A program made the position numbers and the translations under genes. A model generated the notes under the pieces. That model ran no database searches and was not told where the DNA came from. It worked only from the letters and a program-made list of their open reading frames with translations. From Acidaminococcus massiliensis (lineage in GTDB: Bacteria > Bacillota > Negativicutes > Acidaminococcales > Acidaminococcaceae), in contig NZ_LT608315.1 of the NCBI RefSeq assembly GCF_900095825.1, positions 1,414,311 through 1,478,310 on the forward strand: a DNA stretch of 64,000 nucleotides. Reading direction: 5' to 3'. This document shows positions 52,577-61,611 of the stretch, one piece after another; position 1 is the first letter of the stretch, and every line of letters starts with the position of its first letter.

Positions 52577-54424
52577 ATGGAAAATAACAACCGAAAATCG
52601 GGGACAGGGGTTTCCCGCCGGGGTTCCTGGCTGATGATGCTCCGGTCCCTCCGGGAATTCAAAAAAGATGCCCTGCTGACTCCCATCACTGTCATGGGGG
52701 AAGTGGTGTTCGAGGCCCTGATCCCCTATGAAATCGCCCTGCTGGTCAATGAGGTGAAGGCAGGCTGCGGACTGGACCGGATCCTCCACTATGCCGGGAT
52801 CCTGCTCCTCATGGCCCTGTGCGCCCTGGCCTGCGGCTATGTGGCCGGGATCACCTGCGCCCGGGCTTCCTGCGGCTTTGCCAAGAATCTCCGCCAGGAC
52901 GTGTTCTATCAGATCCAGGAATTTTCCTTCGGGAATATCGACCGGTTCTCCTCCGCCTCCCTGGTGACCCGGCTTACCACGGACATCCAGAATATCCAGA
53001 ATATCCAGATGGCCTTCATGATGCTGGTGCGCACCGCCTTCCGGGCCCCTTTCAATCTGCTGGCCTCCTTTTTCATGGCCTGGTACATGGGAGGACGGAT
53101 GGCCCTGTGCTTTCTGGTGGTGATCCCCATCCTGGGCTATGGGCTGTACAAAATCGCCGTGCTGTCCGTGGGCCTTTTCCGGAAAGGCTTCCCTCAGTAC
53201 GATGCCCTGAACTACAAGGTGGAGGAAAACATCAAAGGCATCCGGGTGGTGAAATCCTTTGTCCGGGAAGAAACGGAAATCGCCAAATTCGATGGAACCG
53301 CCCGGAAGGTCCAGGCCATCTTCACCAAAGGGGAACGGTACGTGGCCCTGAACAATCCGCTCATGCAGATCTGCATCTACGGGGTCATGATCTTCCTTTT
53401 GACCCAGGGCTCCCGGCTCATCGTCACCACCCGGGGCCGGCTGCTGGACATCGGCCAGTTTTCCACCCTGCTCACCTACAGCTTCCAGATCCTGGGGTCT
53501 CTCATGATGTTGTCCATGATCATGGTGATGCTCACCTTTACGGAAGAATCGGTCCAGCGGGTCCGGGAGGTGCTGGAAGAAGCCAGCACCCTCACTTCCC
53601 CGGCGGATCCGGTGAAAACCGTCCGGGACGGCTCTGTGGATTTCCAGGGGGTCTCCTTCCAATATGAAGGGAGTACCGGGGAACCGGTGCTCCAGGACAT
53701 TACCCTGTCCGTCCGGAGCGGGGAAGTGGTGGGGATCGTGGGAGGCACCGGCAGCGGCAAATCCTCCCTGGTCCAGCTGATCCCCCGGCTCTATGACGTG
53801 ACTGCCGGTTCTGTCCAGGTGGGCGGGGTGGACGTGCGCCGGTACGATCTGGAAACCCTCCGGGAAAACGTGGCCATGGTGCTCCAGAAGAACCTGCTGT
53901 TTTCCGGTACGGTGGCGGACAACCTGCGCTGGGGAAATCCCCATGCCACCCGGGCCCAGCTGGAAGAAGCCTGCCGGTGGGCCTGTGCGGACGAATTCAT
54001 CCGGCGGGCCTGTGCGGACGAATTCATCCGGCGGCTGCCCAAAGGATATGACACCTGGATCGAACAGGGGGGCACCAACCTGTCCGGAGGCCAGAAACAG
54101 CGGCTGTGCATTGCCCGGGCCCTGTTGAAACGTCCCAGGATCCTGATCCTGGACGACAGCACGTCGGCGGTGGATACCCGGACGGACCGGGCCATCTGGG
54201 ACGCCCTGGCCACGGCCCTTCCCGGTACCACCACCTTCATCATCGCCCAGCGGCTGTCCTCCGTGGAACGGGCGGACCGGATCCTGGTGCTGGACAAAGG
54301 CCGGATCCACGGCCTGGGTACCCATGCAGAACTGCTCCGAACCGATGGCATCTACCAGGAAATGGCCCGGTCTCAGAATCTGCTGGAAAAAGAAAGGGAA
54401 AAGGAGGGGACGCTCCATGGCTGA
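52577..54424 (+). CDS. ABC exporter half-transporter A (heterodimer, degenerate-site subunit)
   Basis: 615 aa, start ATG 52577. Six-helix exporter domain in residues 1-320, then a nucleotide-binding domain. Walker A is GGTGSGKSSLV; signature LSGGQKQR is canonical. Walker B ends ILDDSTSAVD (Asp in place of the catalytic Glu), and the H-loop reads IIAQRLS (Gln for His). These changes mark the non-catalytic subunit of BmrCD/TM287-288-like heterodimers. It carries a 27-bp tandem duplication just before the signature. Stop overlaps the ATG of subunit B. Substrate unknown; multidrug or lipid export is likely. Confidence 0.88.
   Translation: MENNNRKSGTGVSRRGSWLMMLRSLREFKKDALLTPITVMGEVVFEALIPYEIALLVNEVKAGCGLDRILHYAGILLLMALCALACGYVAGITCARASCGFAKNLRQDVFYQIQEFSFGNIDRFSSASLVTRLTTDIQNIQNIQMAFMMLVRTAFRAPFNLLASFFMAWYMGGRMALCFLVVIPILGYGLYKIAVLSVGLFRKGFPQYDALNYKVEENIKGIRVVKSFVREETEIAKFDGTARKVQAIFTKGERYVALNNPLMQICIYGVMIFLLTQGSRLIVTTRGRLLDIGQFSTLLTYSFQILGSLMMLSMIMVMLTFTEESVQRVREVLEEASTLTSPADPVKTVRDGSVDFQGVSFQYEGSTGEPVLQDITLSVRSGEVVGIVGGTGSGKSSLVQLIPRLYDVTAGSVQVGGVDVRRYDLETLRENVAMVLQKNLLFSGTVADNLRWGNPHATRAQLEEACRWACADEFIRRACADEFIRRLPKGYDTWIEQGGTNLSGGQKQRLCIARALLKRPRILILDDSTSAVDTRTDRAIWDALATALPGTTTFIIAQRLSSVERADRILVLDKGRIHGLGTHAELLRTDGIYQEMARSQNLLEKEREKEGTLHG
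53981..54034 (+). repeat. Perfect 27-bp tandem duplication in the ABC gene
   Basis: GCCTGTGCGGACGAATTCAT plus seven bases occurs twice head to tail, duplicating the nine residues ACADEFIRR in frame, between the Q-loop and LSGGQ. Confidence 0.95.
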
Positions 54425-56291
54425 GAGGAAAAACATCTTCAGCTGGAAAAAGGCCTGGCGGTTCTTCCGGACCCTGTGGGGGTTCTATCCCCGGCTGCTG
54501 CCCGGGATCCTGGTGCTGATCTTCATCAATGCGGGGATCCTGTCCCTGCCCGGGATCTTCATGCAGAAGGTGGTGGCCGTGCTGGAAAGAGCCTGGAACC
54601 AGCAGCTCCCCTGGGCTGCGGTCCAGCCGGAAATCTACGGCTATGTGCGGATCCTGGCCCTGCTGTACCTGGTGAGCCTTCTGGCCAACGTAACCTACAA
54701 CCAGCTGCTGGCAGTATTCAACCAGGGGAGCCTGGCCAAATTCCGGGAAAAGCTGTTCACCCATATGGAAACCCTGCCTCTGGGGTATTTCGACCGGCAC
54801 CAGCGGGGGGACATCATGAGCTATTACACCAATGACGTGGAAGCCCTCCGGCAGATGATTTCCCAGTCTTTTCCCCAGTTGTGCGTCACCGCCGTGACGC
54901 TGACGGTGCTTTTGGCCATTATGCTGTATTACAGCCTGTGGATGAGCCTTGTGGTGGTGGGAGGCTCTCTCTGGTCCGTAGCAATCACCCGGAAGGTGGG
55001 GGGCCGGAGCGCCCGGTATTTCATGGAGCAGCAGCACACCCTGGCGGACTGTGAAGGCTTCATGGAAGAAAGCATCAACGGGGGCAGGGTGATCAAGGTG
55101 TTCAACCATGAAGGAGCAGCCCGGGCAGAGTTCGACCGGGTGAATCAGGCTCTTTTTGATGTCTCCTGCAAAGCCAACCAGTATTCCAACACCCTGATGC
55201 CCATCCTGAACAATGTAAGCTATCTGATCTACATCGTCGTGGCGGCCTGCGGAGGCCTGTTCCTGGAAAAGCAGGTACCCAACCTGTCCTTTTCCGGGCT
55301 GCCCTTCAGCCTGGCGGTGATGGTGCCCTTTTTGGGCATGAGCCGGCAGTTTGCCACCAATATCCAGATGATCTCCCCCCAGATCAACGCCATGGTCATG
55401 GGCATGGCCGGGGCGGAACGGATCTTTGGGCTTTTGGACGAAAAACCGGAACAGGACAGCGGGACCGTGGAACTGCGGCCTCTGGAAGAAGGTACCGGGG
55501 GCCGGCACTGGGCTTGGGTGCTGCCGGGACATGGGGAAAAGGAAGAACTGCGGCCTCTCCAGGGAGAGGTCCATTTCCGCCATGTGGATTTCGGCTATGA
55601 AAAGGGCAAACCCATCCTCCAGGGCATTTCCCTCGATGCCCTGCCCGGCCAGAAAATCGCCCTGGTAGGGGCTACCGGCGCCGGGAAGACCACCATTACC
55701 AACCTGCTCACCCGATTCTACGACATTTCTTCCGGGTCCATCACCTATGATGGAATTCCCCTGGAACAGATCCGGAAAGGGGATCTCCGCCGGTCTTTGG
55801 GCATGGTGCTCCAGGATACGGTCCTGTTTACGGCCACGGTGCTGGAAAATATCCGCTACGGCCGGCTGGATGCCACCGATGAGGAATGTGTGGCGGCGGC
55901 CAAACGGGCCGGGGCCGATGCTTTCATCCGCCACCTGCCCCAGGGCTATGCTACGGTGCTGAAAGGCGCCGGTGCTGGGCTCAGTCAGGGCCAATGCCAG
56001 TTGCTGGCCATTGCCCGGGCGGCGGTGGCGGATCCTCCGGTGATGATTTTGGACGAAGCCACCTCCAGCATCGACACCCGGACGGAACAGATCGTTCAGC
56101 GGGGGATGGATGCCCTGATGGAAGGGCGGACCGTATTCGTCATCGCCCACCGGCTGTCCACAGTCCGGAACGCGGACCAGATCCTGGTGCTGGACCATGG
56201 GAAGATCCGGGAGCGGGGGACCCACCAGCAGCTCTTGGCCCAAAAGGGGATGTACTGGCAGCTGTACACAGGGGCGTTTGAGTTGGAGTGA
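54417..56291 (+). CDS. ABC exporter half-transporter B (catalytic subunit)
   Basis: 624 aa, start ATG 54417 (AAGGAGGGG upstream). Exporter domain followed by ATPase with Walker A GATGAGKTTIT, Walker B MILDEATSSID with catalytic Glu, and H-loop VIAHRLSTV. Its signature is degenerate (LSQGQ). It thus complements subunit A, giving one canonical ATP site (this Walker set with the LSGGQ of A) and one degenerate site. An insertion near residue 350-380 before the ATPase (EEGTGGRHWAWVLPGHG) is unusual. Confidence 0.9.
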   Translation: MAERKNIFSWKKAWRFFRTLWGFYPRLLPGILVLIFINAGILSLPGIFMQKVVAVLERAWNQQLPWAAVQPEIYGYVRILALLYLVSLLANVTYNQLLAVFNQGSLAKFREKLFTHMETLPLGYFDRHQRGDIMSYYTNDVEALRQMISQSFPQLCVTAVTLTVLLAIMLYYSLWMSLVVVGGSLWSVAITRKVGGRSARYFMEQQHTLADCEGFMEESINGGRVIKVFNHEGAARAEFDRVNQALFDVSCKANQYSNTLMPILNNVSYLIYIVVAACGGLFLEKQVPNLSFSGLPFSLAVMVPFLGMSRQFATNIQMISPQINAMVMGMAGAERIFGLLDEKPEQDSGTVELRPLEEGTGGRHWAWVLPGHGEKEELRPLQGEVHFRHVDFGYEKGKPILQGISLDALPGQKIALVGATGAGKTTITNLLTRFYDISSGSITYDGIPLEQIRKGDLRRSLGMVLQDTVLFTATVLENIRYGRLDATDEECVAAAKRAGADAFIRHLPQGYATVLKGAGAGLSQGQCQLLAIARAAVADPPVMILDEATSSIDTRTEQIVQRGMDALMEGRTVFVIAHRLSTVRNADQILVLDHGKIRERGTHQQLLAQKGMYWQLYTGAFELE

Positions 56292-56300
56292 AAAAGCAGA

Positions 56301-56349
56301 AGATGCTGTATGGGAAAGGTGAACGCCACATACAGCATCTCCTGTTTTT
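56301..56349 (+). terminator. Terminator of ABC operon
   Basis: 12-bp perfect stem AGATGCTGTATG / CATACAGCATCT, then CCTGTTTTTA. Confidence 0.85.
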
Positions 56350-56357
56350 ATGCTATA
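56349..56357 (+). promoter_or_regulatory. Extended -10 promoter of the aminotransferase gene
   Basis: TGCTATAAT, an exact extended -10, 37 bp before the ATG at 56394. Confidence 0.65.
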
Positions 56358-56393
56358 ATGATACCAATCTACTTAGGAATACAGGTGATCTTA

Positions 56394-57587
56394 ATGGTTA
56401 ATGAAAAAATGTATGAACTGGGTTCGAAGAAATCCACCATCCGGACCATTTTTGAATACGGCCAGAAACGGGCGAAGGAAGTAGGGGCAGAGAATATCTG
56501 CGATTTCAGCCTGGGCAACCCCAACGTGCCCGCCCCTGACTACATCAAGGAAGCAGTCCTGGACATCATGGACGAACTGCCTCCCCAGGCCATCCACAGC
56601 TATACGGTGGCTCCGGGAAAACCGGAAGTCCGGGAAACTTTGGCTCAAGATATCAACCGCCGGTTCGGCACCCATTTCACCGGGGCCAACCTGTTCATGG
56701 TGGGGGGTGCTGCGGCGGCCATCACCATCTGCTTCAAGGCTTTGGCGGAAGAGGGAGACGAATTCGTCGTCTTTGCTCCTTTTTTTCCGGAATACCGCTG
56801 CTTCGTGGAATCCACCGGTGCCAGCCTGAAAGTGGTGCCGGCCCGGACGGAAGATTTCCAGATCGATTTCGACGCTTTTGAAAAGCTGCTGACACCCCAT
56901 ACCAAAGGAGTCATCGTCAACTCTCCCAACAACCCCAGCGGTGTGGTGTATTCCGAAGAGACCATCCGGAACCTGACCGCCCTCCTGGCAAAGAAAGAGA
57001 AGGAATACGGCCATCCCATCTTCATCATTTCCGATGAGCCCTATCGGGAAATCGTCTATGGAGACATCCAGGTGCCCTACATTCCTCTCTACTATAAGAA
57101 TACCCTGGTGTGCTATTCCTACAGCAAATCTTTCTCCCTGCCCGGGGAACGGATCGGCTACATCGTGGTGCCCAGCGAAGTGATGGATTTTGCCAAAGTG
57201 TTCGGGGCCATTGCCGGGGCCGCCCGGGTGGAATGCCATGTGAATGCGCCCTCTCTGTGGCAGCTGGTGGTGGCCCGGTGTGCCGGGAAGCCTTCGGATG
57301 TGGCTCCTTATGAACGGAATGGGCAGCTGCTGTACCAGGGCCTGAAAGATGCCGGATTCACCGTGCTGAAGCCCCAGGGAGCCTTCTATCTGTTCCCCAA
57401 ATGCCTGGAAGAGGATGACTACGCCTTCTGCGAACGGGCCAAAAAGTATGATCTGCTCCTGGTGCCGGGGACGGATTTCGGCTGCCCGGGCTATTTCCGT
57501 GCTTCCTACTGCATCAGCTATGATACCATCAAAAAATCTCTGCCCCTGTTCAAGAAACTGGCGGAAGAGTATAAAAGTGCAGAGTGA
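56394..57587 (+). CDS. PLP-dependent aminotransferase, class I/II
   Basis: 397 aa; start ATG 56394, preceded by AGGTGAT. Fold type I motifs: FSLGNPNVPAP, the aspartate-aminotransferase-like NSPNNPSGVVYSE, FIISDEPYREIVY (PLP-binding Asp/Tyr), YSKSFSLPGERIGY with the Schiff-base Lys, and a C-terminal RASYC with the carboxylate-binding Arg. It is in the aspartate/aromatic aminotransferase group; the exact amino acid is not deducible. Monocistronic or cotranscribed with the protease 22 bp downstream. Confidence 0.87.
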   Translation: MVNEKMYELGSKKSTIRTIFEYGQKRAKEVGAENICDFSLGNPNVPAPDYIKEAVLDIMDELPPQAIHSYTVAPGKPEVRETLAQDINRRFGTHFTGANLFMVGGAAAAITICFKALAEEGDEFVVFAPFFPEYRCFVESTGASLKVVPARTEDFQIDFDAFEKLLTPHTKGVIVNSPNNPSGVVYSEETIRNLTALLAKKEKEYGHPIFIISDEPYREIVYGDIQVPYIPLYYKNTLVCYSYSKSFSLPGERIGYIVVPSEVMDFAKVFGAIAGAARVECHVNAPSLWQLVVARCAGKPSDVAPYERNGQLLYQGLKDAGFTVLKPQGAFYLFPKCLEEDDYAFCERAKKYDLLLVPGTDFGCPGYFRASYCISYDTIKKSLPLFKKLAEEYKSAE

Positions 57588-57609
57588 AGAGTAAAAAGGA
57601 GGGAGCACG

Positions 57610-58479
57610 TTGAGCGCCCTTTTGATGATTGTATCTTTCGTTGTTAACTACCTGCTCCTGTCCCTGTGGAGCCCTTTCGTCCTGCTTCTGGCAGCTTTCT
57701 TCCTGCCGCCGGATACTCTCCGGTCCTTGGACCAGTCTCCCGGCTGGGAAAACTGGTTCCTGACGGTGCTGGTCCTGGTGCCGGGGCTCTTGATGCAGTT
57801 CCCTTTGTTCCAGCGGATGATGATCTTCACCAGCGGCTGGCAGAAAGCACGGGGAACCTATCTTGAGGTGCTGGAACAGGCCTTGGAACCGGTGATCCGC
57901 CGGGGCGGACTGGAAGGGGAGAAGTTCCATCTGTACATCAACCCAGAAAAATCTCTGAATGCCTGTGCTTTGGGGGATAACAACATCATCGTCAATGCGC
58001 CCATGTTCCAGTATTTCACCGTGGACGAACTGTCCGGTATCCTGGCCCATGAAATGGGTCATCTCCAGAAGGGACACACCTGGAAGCTGCTGCTGCTCTG
58101 CGGCATGAGTACGGCCAACCGGGCCTGTTTTCGGCTGTACCGGCTGTTCCTGGCTTTCCTGATGGTCCTCCAGTTCATTCCCCTCCTGGGCTTTATCCTG
58201 GTGTTCTTCTGCATGGTGATGAATTTCATCCTCCAGGTAGGGAACTGGCTGCTGGGATGGCCGCTCACCTTGTTCAACCGATACTGCGCCCGGCAGGATG
58301 AATATGCTGCCGATGCTTATGCCTGCCAGCTGGGGCTGGGAGCAGAGTTGTACAATGGTCTGGCCAAACTGGACAACCTGTATCACAATCCCCAGCTGGG
58401 ATTTTTTGGAAAGATGCTTTCCGACCACCCGGCCACAGGGGACAGGCTGGAGAGGATACGGGAGCAGATCGATCAGTGA
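57610..58479 (+). CDS. M48-family membrane metalloprotease (HtpX-like)
   Basis: 289 aa, TTG start with AAAAAGGAGGG upstream. N-terminal membrane helices (about 5-35 and 50-65), zinc motif GILAHEMGHLQKGH at about residue 150, two central helices (LFLAFLMVLQFIPLLGFILV...), and a downstream Glu in RQDEYAADAYA as third ligand. Such proteases degrade misfolded membrane proteins. Complete catalytic set. Confidence 0.88.
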   Translation: MSALLMIVSFVVNYLLLSLWSPFVLLLAAFFLPPDTLRSLDQSPGWENWFLTVLVLVPGLLMQFPLFQRMMIFTSGWQKARGTYLEVLEQALEPVIRRGGLEGEKFHLYINPEKSLNACALGDNNIIVNAPMFQYFTVDELSGILAHEMGHLQKGHTWKLLLLCGMSTANRACFRLYRLFLAFLMVLQFIPLLGFILVFFCMVMNFILQVGNWLLGWPLTLFNRYCARQDEYAADAYACQLGLGAELYNGLAKLDNLYHNPQLGFFGKMLSDHPATGDRLERIREQIDQ

Positions 58480-58483
58480 AAGA

Positions 58484-58517
58484 GGGTGTTGCACGTTGCG
58501 TGCAGCGCCTTTTTTTC
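58484..58517 (+). terminator. Terminator
   Basis: GTGTTGCAC / GTGCAGCGC stem with G-T pairs and TTTTTTT tail. Confidence 0.75.
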
Positions 58518-58528
58518 TCAAAAAAACG

Positions 58529-58595
58529 TTGACAGGTATATAAGAAAAGTGTTATAATCTAAAAATTTGACTTGCCAAGATGTTCGTGCTACAAT
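58529..58595 (+). promoter_or_regulatory. Tandem sigma-70 promoters of carD
   Basis: P1: TTGACA at 58529-58534, 18 bp, TATAAT at 58553-58558. P2: TTGACT at 58567-58572, 17 bp, TACAAT at 58590-58595. Both near consensus; the leader to ATG 58646 is short. Confidence 0.8.
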
Positions 58596-58645
58596 ATATA
58601 CAGTTGTGGTTATTGTATCTACTCTGTACGTAAGGAGGTAGCAGA

Positions 58646-59125
58646 ATGTTTGCAGTGGGTGACAAAGTGCTGTATCCCATGCATGGGGCAGCTGTGATAA
58701 AAAACGTGGAACAGAAGCAAATCGACGGCCGTGCAGTCAACTATTTCGTGCTGAAGATGCTGCTCAGCGACATGAAAGTGATGATCCCGGAAGTCAATGT
58801 GGATAAGATCGGACTCCGGCCCATTGTAAACAAAGCGGTCCTCCCCAAAGTGGAAGATGTACTGAAGGCCCGGCCGGAGAACAAGATGAAGCGGATCACT
58901 TGGAACCGCCGGTACAATATGTATGTGGACAAGATGAAGACGGGGGATATCTTTGAAGTGGCAGATGTGGTCCGGACCCTGGCTGTACAGGAAACCGAAA
59001 AGAAGCTGTCTGCCGGAGAACGGAGGCTGCTGACCACCGCCAAACAGATCCTTCTCAGCGAGTTCATGCTGGTGGAAAGCGTGGATGAAGAGAAAAGTGA
59101 AAAATGGCTGGACCAATTTGTTTGA
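58646..59125 (+). CDS. CarD-family transcription regulator
   Basis: 159 aa. The N-terminal RNA-polymerase-interacting Tudor-like domain FAVGDKVLYPMHGAAVIKNVE is followed by a helical DNA-binding part (WNRRYNMYVDKMKTGDIFEVADVVRTL...LLTTAKQILLSEF). CarD stabilises open promoter complexes, especially at rRNA genes. AAGGAGG precedes the ATG. It has tandem promoters and a strong terminator. In Firmicutes it commonly precedes the PIN/TRAM and isoprenoid genes, as here. Confidence 0.92.
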   Translation: MFAVGDKVLYPMHGAAVIKNVEQKQIDGRAVNYFVLKMLLSDMKVMIPEVNVDKIGLRPIVNKAVLPKVEDVLKARPENKMKRITWNRRYNMYVDKMKTGDIFEVADVVRTLAVQETEKKLSAGERRLLTTAKQILLSEFMLVESVDEEKSEKWLDQFV

Positions 59126-59128
59126 TAG

Positions 59129-59168
59129 GAGGGGGTGCTGCACGAAATGTGCAACACCCCCTATTTTT
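59129..59168 (+). terminator. Terminator of carD
   Basis: AGGGGGTGCTGCAC / GTGCAACACCCCCT stem with GAAAT loop and ATTTTTTA tail. Confidence 0.9.
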
Positions 59169-59259
59169 TACACTTTCTTCAAAATTCTGATTCAATCTCT
59201 TTTCTTTACTTTAGTAATATTGTAGAATGTAGGTTGATATTATACAAGGAGGTGAAACA

Positions 59260-60369
59260 ATGGTTGAAAAAATCATTAAATTTGTTATCATCCTGGTCTT
59301 TGCCGCTCTTGGAGTCTTTCTCATGGAAATCGCCACTCCGCTATTTGGAGAATTCGTTTCTTCCAACTACTTGAAGTGGGGTTTTCTGGGAGTGACGCCT
59401 TTGAACCTGATCATGGGCGCCATCGGGGCGTTGGTCTTTGGGTATCTGGGCAAAGCCGCTGCTACGCCGCTGATTCACTACACTCTCCATTATTCGGAGA
59501 TCCTGGCTTCTTATGTAGCGGATCTGCCCACCGGGGACATTTTCGTCCTTTCCATCGGGGTGATTACCGGCCTGGTGGTGGCGACGCTCCTGGGAACGGC
59601 TTTTTCCCGGCTGCCGCTGGTCGGACCGTACATTTCCCTGATTTTCAGTATCATGGGCGCCATCATCGGAGCCAAAGTGGCCTTGAACAAACGCGAGGAT
59701 ATCCTTTTATTTTTTAACAGAGTCTGGTTTGCCCGGAACAAGGAAAGTTCCCGGAAAACCAGTGCTCGCCAAGCTTCCCGCACTTATAAACTTTTGGATA
59801 CCAGCGTTTTGATCGACGGCCGTATTTTGGAAGTGATCCGCCTGGGCTTCCTGGAAGGAATCATCGTGATCCCAAAATTCGTCTTGGAGGAACTCCAGAA
59901 GATCGCTGATTCCGGAGATACCCTGAAACGGAATCGGGGTCGTCGGGGATTGGATATTGTCCGTTCCATCCAGGAAGACAAAGGTGCGGTGGTGGAAATC
60001 GCCGACAAGGACTATGATGACGTCACGGAAGTGGATACGAAATTGGTCCGGCTGGCCAAAGAGCTGAAAGGCGTGGTGGCCACCAACGATTTCAACCTGA
60101 GTAAGGTGGCAGAGATCCAGGGCGTCCGGGTTCTGAACATCAACGACCTGGCCAATGCCTTGAAACAGGCGGTGCTGCCGGGAGAAGAGCTCCAGATCTA
60201 TCTGGCCAAGGAAGGCAAAGAGCCGGGCCAGGCCATCGGGTACTTGGATGACGGGACCATGGTGGTGGTGGAAGGCGGCAAGCGCTGCGTGAACTTCACG
60301 GTACCGGTGACGGTCACTTCAGTGCTCCAAACTTCTGCTGGACGGATGATCTTTGCCAAACTGAAATGA
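59260..60369 (+). CDS. PIN/TRAM-domain membrane protein (YacL-like)
   Basis: 369 aa. Four hydrophobic helices in residues 1-145, then a PIN nuclease domain (LLDTSVLIDGRILEVI, FVLEELQKIADSGD, EVDTKLVRLAKEL, VVATNDFNLSKVA with the acidic residues). A C-terminal TRAM RNA-binding domain (GYLDDGTMVVVEGGKRCVN) follows. Likely a membrane-tethered ribonuclease or toxin-like RNA-binding protein of unclear physiological target. GGAGGTG precedes the ATG. Confidence 0.9.
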   Translation: MVEKIIKFVIILVFAALGVFLMEIATPLFGEFVSSNYLKWGFLGVTPLNLIMGAIGALVFGYLGKAAATPLIHYTLHYSEILASYVADLPTGDIFVLSIGVITGLVVATLLGTAFSRLPLVGPYISLIFSIMGAIIGAKVALNKREDILLFFNRVWFARNKESSRKTSARQASRTYKLLDTSVLIDGRILEVIRLGFLEGIIVIPKFVLEELQKIADSGDTLKRNRGRRGLDIVRSIQEDKGAVVEIADKDYDDVTEVDTKLVRLAKELKGVVATNDFNLSKVAEIQGVRVLNINDLANALKQAVLPGEELQIYLAKEGKEPGQAIGYLDDGTMVVVEGGKRCVNFTVPVTVTSVLQTSAGRMIFAKLK

Positions 60370-60400
60370 GACCAAACTGAAATGAGATAGGAATGATGGG

Positions 60401-61588
60401 ATGGATAGAAAACTGGTTTGCATCATTGCCGCGGCAGGTATGGGAAAAAGACTCGGTTTGGGGTATAATAAAAATTATGCCTGCATCGGAGGGATCCCCA
60501 TCCTGGTACGGAATCTCCATGGGCTGAGCCAAGTCCCCGGACTGGAACTAGCCCTGGTGGCAGTAGCCAAGGGAGAGGAGGAAAGTGCCCGGCAGCTGCT
60601 CCAAAAATGGCAGGCTCAGCAGTTCCCCGGCCTTTCCTGGCAGATCGTCACCGGCGGAAAGGAACGGCAGGATTCTGTAGCCAGCGGCATGGCGGCCTTG
60701 CCCGCTCATTGCCAGTATGTGGCGGTCCATGACGGGGCCCGGCCTTTTGCCGCTCCGGATCTTTTCTTGAAGGTCTGGGAAAAAGCACGGGAAACGGGAG
60801 CTGCCATTGCGGCGGTGCCCTGCAAGGATACTATCAAGGTGGATGATACTCGGGGCTGCGTGGACCGGACCCTGGATCGGAGCCGGCTTTGGGCAGTCCA
60901 GACCCCCCAGATTTTCCGGCGGGAACTGTTGGAAGAAGGGTTTGCCCTAGCCCGGGAACGCAGTCTGGCTGTTACCGATGACGCCAGTCTGGCAGAAGCC
61001 CTGGGGCAGCCGGTAGCCCTGGTGCGGGGTTCCTATGACAACCGGAAGATCACTACGCCGGAAGACCTGGCATGGGCGGAGGCGCTGGTGGAACGCAAGG
61101 AGGAAAAAAAGATGGAATTCCGGATCGGTTCAGGGTACGATGTGCACCGGCTGGTTTCCGGCCGTCCCCTGATCCTGTGCGGGGTAAAGGTGCCCTGGGA
61201 TAAGGGACTGGACGGCCATTCCGATGCAGATGTGGCCCTTCACGCCTTGATGGATGCCCTTTTGGGGGCCGCGGGGATGGGGGATATCGGCCGTCTTTTT
61301 CCGGATACGGACGATGCCTATCTGGGGGCGGACAGCCGGAAACTGCTGGCTGCCGTCCTGGCAAAGATCCGGGCAGCCGGCTGGCAGGTGAACAATGTGG
61401 ATGTGACCATCATCGCCCAGCGGCCCAAGCTGGCGCCTTATGAGCCGGCCATGCTGGAAAACCTCCTGGCTGACCTGAAGCTGCCGCGGGATGCGGTGAA
61501 CGTGAAGGCCACCACCACAGAGAAATTGGGCTTTGCCGGCCGGGGAGAAGGCATTGCTGCCGAAGCTGTGGCCAGCTTGACAAGATAA
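60401..61588 (+). CDS. ispDF: Bifunctional IspD-IspF (MEP pathway)
   Basis: 395 aa fusion. Residues 1-228: cytidylyltransferase IspD ([32 protein letters not shown]). Residues 237-395: IspF (SGYDVHRL with Asp/His zinc ligands, [39 protein letters not shown]). It makes CDP-methylerythritol and then 2-C-methylerythritol 2,4-cyclodiphosphate, skipping the IspE step between them. IspE is not in the window. Followed by gltX. Confidence 0.95.
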   Translation: MDRKLVCIIAAAGMGKRLGLGYNKNYACIGGIPILVRNLHGLSQVPGLELALVAVAKGEEESARQLLQKWQAQQFPGLSWQIVTGGKERQDSVASGMAALPAHCQYVAVHDGARPFAAPDLFLKVWEKARETGAAIAAVPCKDTIKVDDTRGCVDRTLDRSRLWAVQTPQIFRRELLEEGFALARERSLAVTDDASLAEALGQPVALVRGSYDNRKITTPEDLAWAEALVERKEEKKMEFRIGSGYDVHRLVSGRPLILCGVKVPWDKGLDGHSDADVALHALMDALLGAAGMGDIGRLFPDTDDAYLGADSRKLLAAVLAKIRAAGWQVNNVDVTIIAQRPKLAPYEPAMLENLLADLKLPRDAVNVKATTTEKLGFAGRGEGIAAEAVASLTR

Positions 61589-61611
61589 AAACCTTTTGGG
61601 AGGAAGATACA

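Noticed and set aside
52364-56243. Two very long minus-strand frames (690 and 667 codons) opposite the ABC genes
   Set aside because: They mirror GC-rich codons of clearly functional ABC transporter genes, are rich in His/Pro/Gly, and show no domain. They are antisense shadows.
60390-61588. Separate ispD and ispF genes
   Set aside because: The frame is continuous through the linker [11 protein letters not shown] without a stop; although AAGGAGGAAAAAAAG precedes the internal ATG and might allow some separate IspF, the main product is the fusion.
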